Shown here piece by piece: positions 42,569 through 51,353 of a stretch of 64,000 nucleotides of DNA. The notes under the pieces were generated by a model. It saw only the letters and a list, made by a program, of their open reading frames with translations. It ran no database searches and was not told where the DNA came from. Position numbers and translations under genes: made by a program. How positions within the stretch are numbered: position 1 is the stretch's first letter; each line of letters opens with the position of its first letter. Source of the DNA: a bacterium (lineage in GTDB: Bacteria; Patescibacteriota; Microgenomatia; UBA1406; GWC2-37-13). The stretch lies in the NCBI GenBank assembly GCA_029573715.1, contig JAKQDR010000226.1, forward strand, positions 21,705 through 85,704. Reading direction: 5' to 3'.

Positions 42569-45500
42569 CTATTTTTTTGTGGTCGCCCGCTTTGCTGCAT
42601 CAGTGACATATGACACCAGGGCAAATGCGAGGATATAGGTGAGATATTCGGGAATAAGCTCTTTGGCCACCGAAAACCAGCTTGCCTTGAAAAAGCTTGC
42701 GAAACCCTCCATTTGATCAGGATTCAGTCCTCCGGTTTTGGTGACTTGCAACAAAAATTGTCGAATGGTCACCGCGTCCATGCCGTAATGTTCAAAATTC
42801 GTCCATGCGCGTGAAAAAAGTGATTGCCCTTCCTTATCAAAGATCATACGCCAGCGCCCAAGGGCATTACGCACCTCTTGTCTATTGGCCATACCGGAAA
42901 GTTGCAATTTGGTGAGCCCAAGCACCACAGGCATAAATATCTCAGGGTCACCAACTTCGTCGGCTGCAATTTTTTTCAGCCCATTACCTAATGATTTAAG
43001 TTTCCCCCAGTCCTCAGGCTTATTACCTTTGCGCGCAACATTTTTAAGCATGAGGAGCATATTGCTCATCGGCCCCTCCGGCGCGCGCCCATCAAGAATG
43101 AGCTTGTATTGTTCAGCCACACCACATTCTCCCGTTGAACGAAATACCATCGTGTCGTCACCGTTGAGAAATACTTTGTGTACTTCACTATTATCAGCCA
43201 TAAAGGGAATAGACCCCAAAAATCCTTCGTCCCACATGCGACGCATCCATCGAGCGCGATTCACCCGTTTTTCAAGATTGGCAAGGTACCGTTTTGCTTT
43301 TTCTTTATCCTCTTTGGAAAGGTCGGGCCGAATACTTCCGTCATCAAGTAAATATTTTTTGCGTAGCACATGCTCTGTTTGTTTTTTGGGATCCGAAGCA
43401 TCACCGGTGTTGTTAATGTCAGGTTCTTTCCCCATTTCACTTAATATGTCATTACGCAAGGCCACTGCACGTTGTACACGCAACCCCAGCAGTTTGAAAT
43501 TAGGCTCGGGCGATGCCAACAGCTGAGCAATGGCTTGCTGGCCGGAAAGCGCATGAGTCCGTATTTGCTCTGCCATTTGTGGTTGATATTTTTTTATCAT
43601 GATGCGCACGACCGTATCATCATCCATCACGTATCCGCGCCCACCATTTACTTCACTTCGAATACTGTTCCAATTTTCACCATAAATATTGAGGCCCTTT
43701 GTTTGCGCTTCCCATACTTGTCGCTTTTGGAGAATCTCTTCATCAATCTCGCCGCGCAGCTCTCCTTGAACAAAGGCAAGGTCATCAGTCACCTCATCCC
43801 ATATGGCATCTTTAGCGGCTTGTCGCTCTGTAATGGTGCCAGAGAGTTTGCGTGCGAGTTTTTGGTCAAGCGCTGCTTGCGCACTAAGCGTTTGACCAAA
43901 TGATCCCTGCCGTTGATTGAAGTCGTTTACATCGTCAAAATATTTATTTTTGATTTGAGTGCTCAAGCGCAAACCGTTTTGTTCATCTTGGTTGCGGAGT
44001 CGGTAGAGAAACTCAATGGGCGATCGCTCGGCGACCATTACCATCATGGCGTCGTACGTCATGGGTTTGAGCAGTTGACGCTTCAAAGCAGTTTCAGCAA
44101 CTTTAGCCGGTTTTCTATCGCCTGCAGGTTTATGACTTTCCTGTTGTTCGGCATCTTTAAATATTGCTTGTGCACGTGCATGAAATTGAGTAATGAAATC
44201 TGCTTTTGATTCGGCACGTCTAAGCTCGCTGCCATACATGTTGGCGTTAAAGGGCCGGGCGCCTATCGCCACAGGGTCTAAGCTTCCGCGCAGTCCTCCG
44301 TTTATATCACCATACAGATAATTATGAGGGAGGTGTTTGCCAAATTCATGCTCATCACTGAGATATCGTTCGTACAAATGTCCCACAAAATGATCCACCG
44401 CTTCTTTGTTTTTTAATTTCCCATCCTTGTATCCAAATAGTGCGATGATGTTCTCATCAACGAATGCATTAACTTCATTGACTCCGACATTTTCAACCGA
44501 TTTCCAAATGCGCGTCATACCATCATGTTTTTTGCGAGGCTGTCCGTTTTCATCCAAATCATCATGGTCTACATACACTGCTTTAAACTGTGGTTGCCCG
44601 CCACCGATGAGTCGATCGTACAGCTTGCGGTCCATAACTCCCATATTTGCCATGCGTCTCCATCCCCGCAGTGTGTCGTAGCCTCCCACCTTTAATCGAT
44701 TAACGGGCGCAAAAACCTCCGGCAAATCTCCCTGAAAATACTGCGTCATATCCCATGCAAGCCTCCCTTGCGATTCGTGCCCTTGTGAATCAAACACTGC
44801 AAATCCTTCCTTGCCCATTTCAAACGGATCCCACACACCTTTTTGATTGATGCCCGGCATGTTATACATCGGCTGCCAGTAAGCACCTTTGAGGAATAAA
44901 TCATGTCGCCAGTCGACTGCAAATCGAAGCCCTCTTTGGAAGGGGGCAAAGACATTATTAAACATTTGTTTATCGTCTGCTTGTCCTTGGTATCCTCGTG
45001 TTGGATTGGCATATGAAAATATCTGTTGATAGCGGAAACGCCCGGCAAACACGATGGTAAATGCATGCTGCATAATGCGCCTGCGTTGCCAGTCGGGAAG
45101 TTCGGGGTAGTGATCTGCAAGAAATTCTTGCACTTGCAAAACAAGCGTTCTCCCACCCTCTCCCTTATTCAGAAACACCTCATTAAAAAACTTACCCTCA
45201 TCTTCATTGAGCCAACCCTTTTCGCCCATGCGTTTTTTCAGCACCGTTTCAATAAATGATGCGGCGCGAGCAATGTATACATTGCCATCCATCGAGTAAA
45301 TGCGGTCCATGTTTCGACTGGTCATGGCATAGCGCAAATGTTCACCCACACTATCAAAAAACTTTTTTTGAGAATCGGGTGAGCCCATGTGTGAAAGGTA
45401 TCGATATTGATGTCCTGCTTCGTAGAATCCATCATCTGCTTTGACTTCCTCCACAAGCTCATTCAAAAAATCATATACCGATTTACCGTTTGTTTGTTTT

Positions 45501-47161
45501 CGATGTGAGCTAAAGGTGCTTAATTCCTTGCCGAGCGTCGGATCGTAGAGCGTTTGCATGCCCCCGAGAGTCGTGACGGTGAAGTCCAATTTGCCCGAGT
45601 CAACGGATGATGATTGATGCGCTAAGTTTTTGAGCATACTCTCAAGTTGCTTATACATTTCCCGGGGATTGGTGGTGTGGTCGCCTCCCTCTGAAAGTGC
45701 TTGATCATAGGGAGTTTTTGGTTCATCGCGCATGTTGAGATAGTTGCGGTAGACGTTGCTTAATGTGAATGTCACCGATTCGCGTACCCTTGTTGCGGCA
45801 GTTGCGGCGACTCGCTGTTTTTGCTCAGCAGAAAAGCTAGTGTGATATTCGTCAATGCTTGCGCTTTCAAAATCAATTGTTGCCCTGTCAACTTTGCCCC
45901 CGGCGGTTCGCGCCTTTTCTTCAGCCACAGCGTAGCGGAATTGTCGCTCATACATATTCATAAACCCACCCGTCACACTTCCTGCATTGCGCAAGAAATC
46001 GAGTGAATTGCGTGCGGCGATGACCGTCTTGAGCCGTGCGATTTGCTCGGCATTGCGCTGACGCTCAAGTCCTGTTGTTGAGCGTGCCTCAAGCTCTTCA
46101 AGGTATCGATAGAGGGTGGTGGTAACACGCGCCCATCGCTCATGTTCATCGTGTTCAAAGCGGATGATGCTGTATTTTATGCCGTTTTCTCCATCTTTTT
46201 CAATTGTCTCGCCCGCTGCAGTGACGATACGACTTTCACTGCCAAACAACCCATCAATCGCGGTATTGAGTGTTTTGCCAACATCAGCAGAGAGCTTGTT
46301 GACTCGCTGAGTTTCAAATGAACCAATGTTTCTATCTTCTCTTGCTTTCACTTCGGCATCCAGGCTTAATTTTTGTCCATTACCCACGTCATCCCCTGTA
46401 TAGGTTGATGAGGGGATAAGCTCAACAAGCCTACGCTCAATATCTTGCAAATTGCGCTGTCCGGCAACACCTGATTTGCCTCTCCCCTCAAGCGCCTTAC
46501 CAAATATTGCTTTAAACACGCTATGCACATAAGGTCCGTTGGGGCCAAGCGCTTTTCCAAATCGCTCGAGGTCTTGCTCAAGCTTAGAGCGTTGCTTTGT
46601 GCCTGCTTTATAAAGGGCGAGATATTCCTTATCAGTAAATAGTCGAGTGATAAATAGGGCATACATTGGTACGAGTGCCGCGAAAATCTTTTCCTTATAT
46701 ACCACTTCGATAAACGCACTAAAGACTGCAAGAATCTCATCACGCGTTTTTGCGTCAAAATTTTTCAGCTCTTTTTTCAGCTTTTCGGGATTGGTGCTGA
46801 GCACCTTATTAAGCTTATCAAGCAGAATATTGACTGGGTCGGATCCTTCTTTTTCTCCAAACGATCGCACGAGCTTGCCCACATATTTCCCCAGTTTTTG
46901 CATATTCTCCATCTTGCGTTTTCTTCCTTGGATCATGGTTTCTATTTCTTCATCACTCAGTCGCATAATATCCTCAAGGGTCATACCTTTGACTCCGGGG
47001 CCGAGCAGTTTTTTAATCGCTTGCTCCATTTGACCTTCTTTGCTTTGTCCTGAAGCTTTTTTGACATCTTGCAAATCATTCCAGCCTTCCGTACTACCGG
47101 CATCAATCGCATGTCGCTCGACTGCATCTTCTTGAGTTTGGTCTACGACTTCGGGGTTCAT
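42569..47161 (-). CDS. Giant hypothetical protein, 1530 aa, C-terminal membrane anchor
   Basis: The longest gene here. The protein is mostly helical and highly charged, with coiled-coil-like stretches, and has no signal peptide. A single hydrophobic segment near the C-terminus (YLTYILAFALVSYV) is followed by DAAKRATTKK. Together with the preceding GGLNPDQ this matches the end of the 505-aa protein at 28928. Its ATG overlaps the stop of the small membrane protein gene (ATGA), so it is coupled to the jag-yidC side, and the pilin-like fusion gene follows 40 bases later. No family recognised. Being tail-anchored, most of it should be cytosolic. Confidence 0.68.
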   Translation of the reverse strand: MNPEVVDQTQEDAVERHAIDAGSTEGWNDLQDVKKASGQSKEGQMEQAIKKLLGPGVKGMTLEDIMRLSDEEIETMIQGRKRKMENMQKLGKYVGKLVRSFGEKEGSDPVNILLDKLNKVLSTNPEKLKKELKNFDAKTRDEILAVFSAFIEVVYKEKIFAALVPMYALFITRLFTDKEYLALYKAGTKQRSKLEQDLERFGKALGPNGPYVHSVFKAIFGKALEGRGKSGVAGQRNLQDIERRLVELIPSSTYTGDDVGNGQKLSLDAEVKAREDRNIGSFETQRVNKLSADVGKTLNTAIDGLFGSESRIVTAAGETIEKDGENGIKYSIIRFEHDEHERWARVTTTLYRYLEELEARSTTGLERQRNAEQIARLKTVIAARNSLDFLRNAGSVTGGFMNMYERQFRYAVAEEKARTAGGKVDRATIDFESASIDEYHTSFSAEQKQRVAATAATRVRESVTFTLSNVYRNYLNMRDEPKTPYDQALSEGGDHTTNPREMYKQLESMLKNLAHQSSSVDSGKLDFTVTTLGGMQTLYDPTLGKELSTFSSHRKQTNGKSVYDFLNELVEEVKADDGFYEAGHQYRYLSHMGSPDSQKKFFDSVGEHLRYAMTSRNMDRIYSMDGNVYIARAASFIETVLKKRMGEKGWLNEDEGKFFNEVFLNKGEGGRTLVLQVQEFLADHYPELPDWQRRRIMQHAFTIVFAGRFRYQQIFSYANPTRGYQGQADDKQMFNNVFAPFQRGLRFAVDWRHDLFLKGAYWQPMYNMPGINQKGVWDPFEMGKEGFAVFDSQGHESQGRLAWDMTQYFQGDLPEVFAPVNRLKVGGYDTLRGWRRMANMGVMDRKLYDRLIGGGQPQFKAVYVDHDDLDENGQPRKKHDGMTRIWKSVENVGVNEVNAFVDENIIALFGYKDGKLKNKEAVDHFVGHLYERYLSDEHEFGKHLPHNYLYGDINGGLRGSLDPVAIGARPFNANMYGSELRRAESKADFITQFHARAQAIFKDAEQQESHKPAGDRKPAKVAETALKRQLLKPMTYDAMMVMVAERSPIEFLYRLRNQDEQNGLRLSTQIKNKYFDDVNDFNQRQGSFGQTLSAQAALDQKLARKLSGTITERQAAKDAIWDEVTDDLAFVQGELRGEIDEEILQKRQVWEAQTKGLNIYGENWNSIRSEVNGGRGYVMDDDTVVRIMIKKYQPQMAEQIRTHALSGQQAIAQLLASPEPNFKLLGLRVQRAVALRNDILSEMGKEPDINNTGDASDPKKQTEHVLRKKYLLDDGSIRPDLSKEDKEKAKRYLANLEKRVNRARWMRRMWDEGFLGSIPFMADNSEVHKVFLNGDDTMVFRSTGECGVAEQYKLILDGRAPEGPMSNMLLMLKNVARKGNKPEDWGKLKSLGNGLKKIAADEVGDPEIFMPVVLGLTKLQLSGMANRQEVRNALGRWRMIFDKEGQSLFSRAWTNFEHYGMDAVTIRQFLLQVTKTGGLNPDQMEGFASFFKASWFSVAKELIPEYLTYILAFALVSYVTDAAKRATTKK

Positions 47162-47424
47162 ATGATTTTTCTGAAAATTGCCAATGTCTGAGTTACTGAT
47201 TCATTTGCTTGGAGAAATGCCAGCGTGGTTGAGTTTTTCATAAGAAAACCACTAAATGTCGCACATCCGGCACAACCGGGACGAGTGAATTCAAAAAGCA
47301 GTATATCAAGAAGAAGCAGGCACGGCACGCACAATAGTACCAATAACCATGAAGTAACCAATCGAATAGCGCGCACCACACCACCGCCACGCCCAATAGT
47401 TTGGGCGAATTTAGCTTTCTTCAT
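47158..47424 (-). CDS. Small membrane protein between jag and the giant gene
   Basis: 88 aa from ATG 47424: a basic N-terminus (MKKAKFAQTIGRGGG), one strong hydrophobic helix (about 22-45), and a GCAGC motif just after it. Its start overlaps the end of jag by 14 bases and its stop overlaps the start of the 1530-aa gene by four, a pattern that supports translation. No known family. In-frame codons upstream (to 47580) lie inside jag and are rejected. Confidence 0.6.
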   Translation of the reverse strand: MKKAKFAQTIGRGGGVVRAIRLVTSWLLVLLCVPCLLLLDILLFEFTRPGCAGCATFSGFLMKNSTTLAFLQANESVTQTLAIFRKII

Positions 47425-47926
47425 CTGTGCTGGTGGGTGCTGCATCATGTTCATTGTATGCATGCGTGCTTGCTGATTGCAAGTCAATGACAAGCTCCCG
47501 GAATCTTCCCTCGCCACTTGAATACGTGGTGAGATCGGGATGGTTGTGTGTGATATATTCGTGCACAATGCGACGCTCATAGGAGTTTAACCCTCGAAAC
47601 GGCATAGATCTTTGCTGTTCACGGACTTTTTGCGCAATTTCAAGTGCGATGTTTTGCAGTCGCTCAACTTGTTTTTCTCGATAATCATTGACATTAACGA
47701 CAAGCTCTACGCGCGTTCCCAACTGGTTGAAGCATGCAACCTCAAGAATTTTTTGCAGTGATCTGATGGTGTCTCCGTGTCTGCCGATAATGGCGGGAGC
47801 TTGTTCGCCGGCCTGAATGAGTATCTTCACCATACCGTCTTCTTCCATAACCTCAACGGTCGCCTCAGGCACCATGTAGTCAACAATGACCTGTGTCATC
47901 TCCTGGATCTTTTGTGTGTGGTCCAT
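47411..47926 (-). CDS. jag: RNA-binding protein Jag/KhpB (KH and R3H domains)
   Basis: 171 aa from ATG 47926. A KH-like domain (IIGRHGDTIRSLQKILE) is followed by an R3H domain (NSYERRIVHEYI and SSGEGRFRELVI). The N-terminal Jag_N region is short. Jag/KhpB binds RNA and in Firmicutes affects cell elongation and division. It lies downstream of yidC in the usual rpmH-yidC-jag order. The in-frame codon at 47938 adds only four residues. Confidence 0.93.
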   Translation of the reverse strand: MDHTQKIQEMTQVIVDYMVPEATVEVMEEDGMVKILIQAGEQAPAIIGRHGDTIRSLQKILEVACFNQLGTRVELVVNVNDYREKQVERLQNIALEIAQKVREQQRSMPFRGLNSYERRIVHEYITHNHPDLTTYSSGEGRFRELVIDLQSASTHAYNEHDAAPTSTDEES

Positions 47927-48006
47927 AAATAAAAGCAAATAGTAAACGAAAATAATCTCAGTCGAAAATATCGCTGAAATAACTCACGTCTACCATCATT
48001 CTTCCT

Positions 48007-48867
48007 TTATTTTTTTGCTGCGATTTGTAATGTGCTTTGGCTTGTCCGTATAGCTTGAATTATACTAAATATCGAGAAAATATTCCAATACAAACTCAGA
48101 CCCACCGGCAGTTGGTAGGAAAAGAACGCGATCATGATGGGGAAGAAGTATTTGATTTGCGTATTCATGGCCGATTGAAAATCACTCGAGAAACTTTCGG
48201 GTTTTTTATCTCCGGCTGAAGTAGCATCTTTTTTTTCCGGAGCAGGTTGAGCGCTTATCGTTTTTTGAGCCTGCACGTATTGCAAAAGTCCGGTGATAAG
48301 GGGGATAAGCATGTAGTGAGCATAGGGGAGGTTTTGAGGAAGCAGAGCAATACCGCTTGAGAAACTCACATCAATAATTTTATACGTTTGCGGGGCTACT
48401 GCCAGGTTAAATCCAAAAAAGTACGGATCAAGTGCTTTTAGTGCAAGCGTAGGTGAATATAAAACTTTATTGATCGCATCAACGGCTCTTGCATTTCCGG
48501 CGGCATCGACAAAGCGACTGAGTGTTTGGTAGAGCCCAATAAAAATCGGAAGCTGCACCAGTGCAAAAAGACATCCAGATGCGGGGTTTATTCCATGTTC
48601 TTTATAGAGATCAAGTTGCGCTTGTTGCAGGCGCGTTTTATCGTCTTTGTGCTTTTTTTCCAATTCGGACATTTTGGGGCGCAGTGCGGTCATTTTCTGC
48701 TGACTTTCTATCTGTTGTTTAAAGAATGGATGAAGCGCCAAGCGGAAAACTCCGGTCAGTGCGATAATCGCAAACCCAAATGCACCGGGAGTACCGAGTG
48801 AGGAAAATACTCCATAGAAAAATACGAGAGCGTTGAGAAACGGGTTAATGATGAGTGTGTCAAACAT
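48007..48867 (-). CDS. yidC: Membrane protein insertase YidC/OxaI
   Basis: 286 aa, short Gram-positive/OxaI type without the periplasmic domain. Five hydrophobic segments; the conserved cytoplasmic hairpin HPFFKQQIESQQKMTALRPKM and INPASGCLFALVQLPIFIGLY are present. It inserts and folds membrane proteins with or without SecYEG and would serve the many membrane proteins of this genome. A Lys/Ser-rich insert (APEKKDATSAGDKKPESFS) lies in a loop before the last helices. It is 21 bases downstream of rpmH with no rnpA or yidD between. Confidence 0.93.
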   Translation of the reverse strand: MFDTLIINPFLNALVFFYGVFSSLGTPGAFGFAIIALTGVFRLALHPFFKQQIESQQKMTALRPKMSELEKKHKDDKTRLQQAQLDLYKEHGINPASGCLFALVQLPIFIGLYQTLSRFVDAAGNARAVDAINKVLYSPTLALKALDPYFFGFNLAVAPQTYKIIDVSFSSGIALLPQNLPYAHYMLIPLITGLLQYVQAQKTISAQPAPEKKDATSAGDKKPESFSSDFQSAMNTQIKYFFPIMIAFFSYQLPVGLSLYWNIFSIFSIIQAIRTSQSTLQIAAKK

Positions 48868-48888
48868 ATGAAAATGAATGCGGAGACA

Positions 48889-49023
48889 CTAGACGGTCAA
48901 GCGTTTTCGACCTTTGAGACGTCTGCGGGCGATGACTTTGCGGCCATCAGCAGTTTTCATACGCGCGAGAAATCCATGTTTGCGCTTTCGCTTATCTTTT
49001 TTGGGTTGAAATGTGCGTTTCAT
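48889..49023 (-). CDS. rpmH: Ribosomal protein L34
   Basis: Too short for a usual ORF filter, but clear on the minus strand: 44 residues starting [19 protein letters not shown] and containing [20 protein letters not shown], ending KRLTV. This is full-length bacterial L34 of the 50S subunit. The gene begins at ATG 49023. In most bacteria rnpA follows immediately; here yidC does. Confidence 0.97.
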   Translation of the reverse strand: MKRTFQPKKDKRKRKHGFLARMKTADGRKVIARRRLKGRKRLTV

Positions 49024-49079
49024 ACAAAATAATTAGAATACTAATATATATAGTGACACTATAGACGGGTAGCATTATA

Positions 49080-51266
49080 TCACTGATTGGTTGGTTTACG
49101 CGATGGAAATGATTGAGTCACCGCTTCGCAAACAAACGGAGCAAACGGCGCAAGCATCGTGATGCATGTGGTGTATGTCTCGCTGAGTGCCTGTTGAACT
49201 CTAGTATTTCCTGCACGCGCGTCATTTTTCAGCTTTTCGATATATACATCTGCAAATCGATGCCAGATAAATTCATAGAGTGCGTTAAGTGCGTGAGCAT
49301 ATTCAAAGGCATCCATGTGTTTTGTGTAGGTTTGAGAAAGTTTTTCCAGCTCCTTGCGCATCTTTGCGCACAGCGTATGGGCATCTGCCGGTTTTTGATT
49401 CAACGGCGCGCCTTCCATGGGCTCTGTCATGAGTGTAATGAAGCGCCCTATGTTCCACACTTTATTTACAAAATTTCTCATCCCAACAACCTTTTCCGGT
49501 GATATGTTTACATCTGCACCGGCAGCAGTGCCGAAAATGAGCGCAAGGCGAAGGGCGTCAGTGCCGTATTGACTGGTGAGCTTGAGCGGATCAATGACAT
49601 TTCCTTTACTTTTGCTCATTTTTTGTCCCTTTCCGTCGCGCACCATACCATGCAGATATATGTGCTTGAATGGCGGTTTACTGGTGACGTACACACCAAG
49701 CATAAGCATGCGCGCGACCCATGCGCGTGCGATGTCGTATCCGGTTTCCATAACGGTTGTGGGATAGAAGTAATTGAAAAACTTATATGCTTGAGATAAC
49801 GCAGAGTTATTTTCCTCATGTTGCGCTTCATTGGTATTCGCTATGATTGCATACAACTGCGCACTGCTCACTTCATATTTTGCGCTTGCCACACTCATCA
49901 GTGTTGCAAATGGCCACTGACCTGATGAAAACCATGTGTCAAACGTATCTTCGTCTTGTTTCCACATTCCTGATGCAATAAGCTTTTCTTGCTTGACAGA
50001 ATCAAGCTCCACACACCATTCTCCTGTGTTGATGTTTTGAAACGCCGGTATGCGGATGCCCCATACAATTTGCCGACTAATATTCCAATCAATGAAATCA
50101 TCTAGGATGCGGGTGAGTATACGTTTAAAGCGTTTGGGGTGAACTTGAACCTCCCCCGAAGTGATTAATTTCTTGGCACGAGTGGCCAGTGGTTTCACTG
50201 ATATATACCATTGAGGGAGCGGGAGAGGTTCCAAGACATTACCACATTTGTAACATGTGTTGACGGTATGCACGTAGTGATCATCAATATGATCAATTAG
50301 GCCTCGTGCCTGCATGTCTGCAACCACCTTCTCCCGGGCCGCCTTGACCCGCATTCCTGCATATGGTCCAGCGAGCTTGGTAAGTTTTCCATCAAATCCT
50401 ATAACTTGTTTGGCGGGAAGATTATGTCTTTTTCCAATCTCCCAATCCGTCATATCGTGTGCGGGTGTTATTTTTACGACACCCGTACCAAAGGCAGGGT
50501 CTACCGCAGTGTCGGCGACAACTTTCAACTGCACCGGCCCCGCCAATCCTTCAAAGGTGATTTCTTTACCCACCCACTGCGCATAGCGTTTGTCATTGGG
50601 GTGGACTGCTACTCCGGTGTCGCCGAATTTTGTCTCAGGCCTGGTTGTTGCGAGCACAAATGGGCCGTATTTAATGTAATACAATTTGTCTTCTCGCTCG
50701 ACATGTTCTATCTCAAGATCTGAAAAGCTCGTGCCATCTTTGGTGCAGTAGTTTACTAAGCGTGTTGATCGATATATGAGCCCATCATCATAGAGTTTTT
50801 TGAATGTCTGGTGCACCACAGCAACGATAGAAGGGTCGAGTGTGTATTGCTCTTTTGCCCAGTCTAAACTGAAGCCCATAGCGCGAAATTGCTCATTGAT
50901 AGCACCTTTTTTCAGTGCGACAAATTCTTCGATGTTGCGGTAGAGCGTTTCTCTATCGAAATCAAATCTACTTTTTCCTTCTTTTGCTAAATGTTTCTCA
51001 TATACATATTGTGTTTCAAAGCCTGCATGATCAGCACCGGGAAGCCACAAGGCAACTTTTCCTTGTTGTCTGGCATAGCGAATCATAATGTCTTCATACA
51101 CATACATCGCATGGCCAGTGTGCAGGTTGCCATTGGCGTTTGGTGGGGGCAAAATGACAGTAAACGCTTCAGCGTCTTGCCGCATCTCTGCCGCCCCCAG
51201 TTTCTCAGATTCCCATTTCTTTCGGATGATTGGTTCCCAATATGAAGGTATATATGATTTATCCAT
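49080..51266 (-). CDS. valS: Valyl-tRNA synthetase (short form)
   Basis: 728 aa class I synthetase. The HIGH motif is HTGH (49-52) in PPPNANGNLHTGHAM, the KMSKS motif is 549-553, and TTRPET (207-212) marks the editing domain. It charges tRNA-Val and edits threonyl products. Typical bacterial ValRS has about 880-950 residues with a C-terminal coiled-coil arm; this protein stops after the anticodon-binding helices and lacks that arm. An insert (about 458-495, containing ANTNEAQHEENNS) interrupts the region before KMSKS. An extended -10, TGCTATAAT (51285-51277), ends 10 nt before the ATG. Confidence 0.95.
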   Translation of the reverse strand: MDKSYIPSYWEPIIRKKWESEKLGAAEMRQDAEAFTVILPPPNANGNLHTGHAMYVYEDIMIRYARQQGKVALWLPGADHAGFETQYVYEKHLAKEGKSRFDFDRETLYRNIEEFVALKKGAINEQFRAMGFSLDWAKEQYTLDPSIVAVVHQTFKKLYDDGLIYRSTRLVNYCTKDGTSFSDLEIEHVEREDKLYYIKYGPFVLATTRPETKFGDTGVAVHPNDKRYAQWVGKEITFEGLAGPVQLKVVADTAVDPAFGTGVVKITPAHDMTDWEIGKRHNLPAKQVIGFDGKLTKLAGPYAGMRVKAAREKVVADMQARGLIDHIDDHYVHTVNTCYKCGNVLEPLPLPQWYISVKPLATRAKKLITSGEVQVHPKRFKRILTRILDDFIDWNISRQIVWGIRIPAFQNINTGEWCVELDSVKQEKLIASGMWKQDEDTFDTWFSSGQWPFATLMSVASAKYEVSSAQLYAIIANTNEAQHEENNSALSQAYKFFNYFYPTTVMETGYDIARAWVARMLMLGVYVTSKPPFKHIYLHGMVRDGKGQKMSKSKGNVIDPLKLTSQYGTDALRLALIFGTAAGADVNISPEKVVGMRNFVNKVWNIGRFITLMTEPMEGAPLNQKPADAHTLCAKMRKELEKLSQTYTKHMDAFEYAHALNALYEFIWHRFADVYIEKLKNDARAGNTRVQQALSETYTTCITMLAPFAPFVCEAVTQSFPSRKPTNQ

Positions 51267-51276
51267 AGCGGTGATT

Positions 51277-51285
51277 ATTATAGCA
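51277..51285 (-). promoter_or_regulatory. Extended -10 promoter of valS
   Basis: TGC-TATAAT, a perfect extended -10 on the minus strand, 10 nt before ATG 51266. Confidence 0.6.
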
Positions 51286-51310
51286 GTGCTTAAACCTACT
51301 CTGACACCAT

Positions 51311-51350
51311 TTGACTTTGCATTTTTTTAGTTTGATACTAGAATAGGAGG
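51311..51350 (+). promoter_or_regulatory. Promoter and Shine-Dalgarno of the DUF2298-type gene
   Basis: TTGACT (51311-51316) and GATACT (51334-51339) are 17 bp apart. A perfect AGGAGG (51345-51350) lies three bases before ATG 51354. This is the clearest ribosome-binding site I saw, in contrast to the leaderless starts elsewhere. Confidence 0.65.
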
Positions 51351-51353
51351 ATT

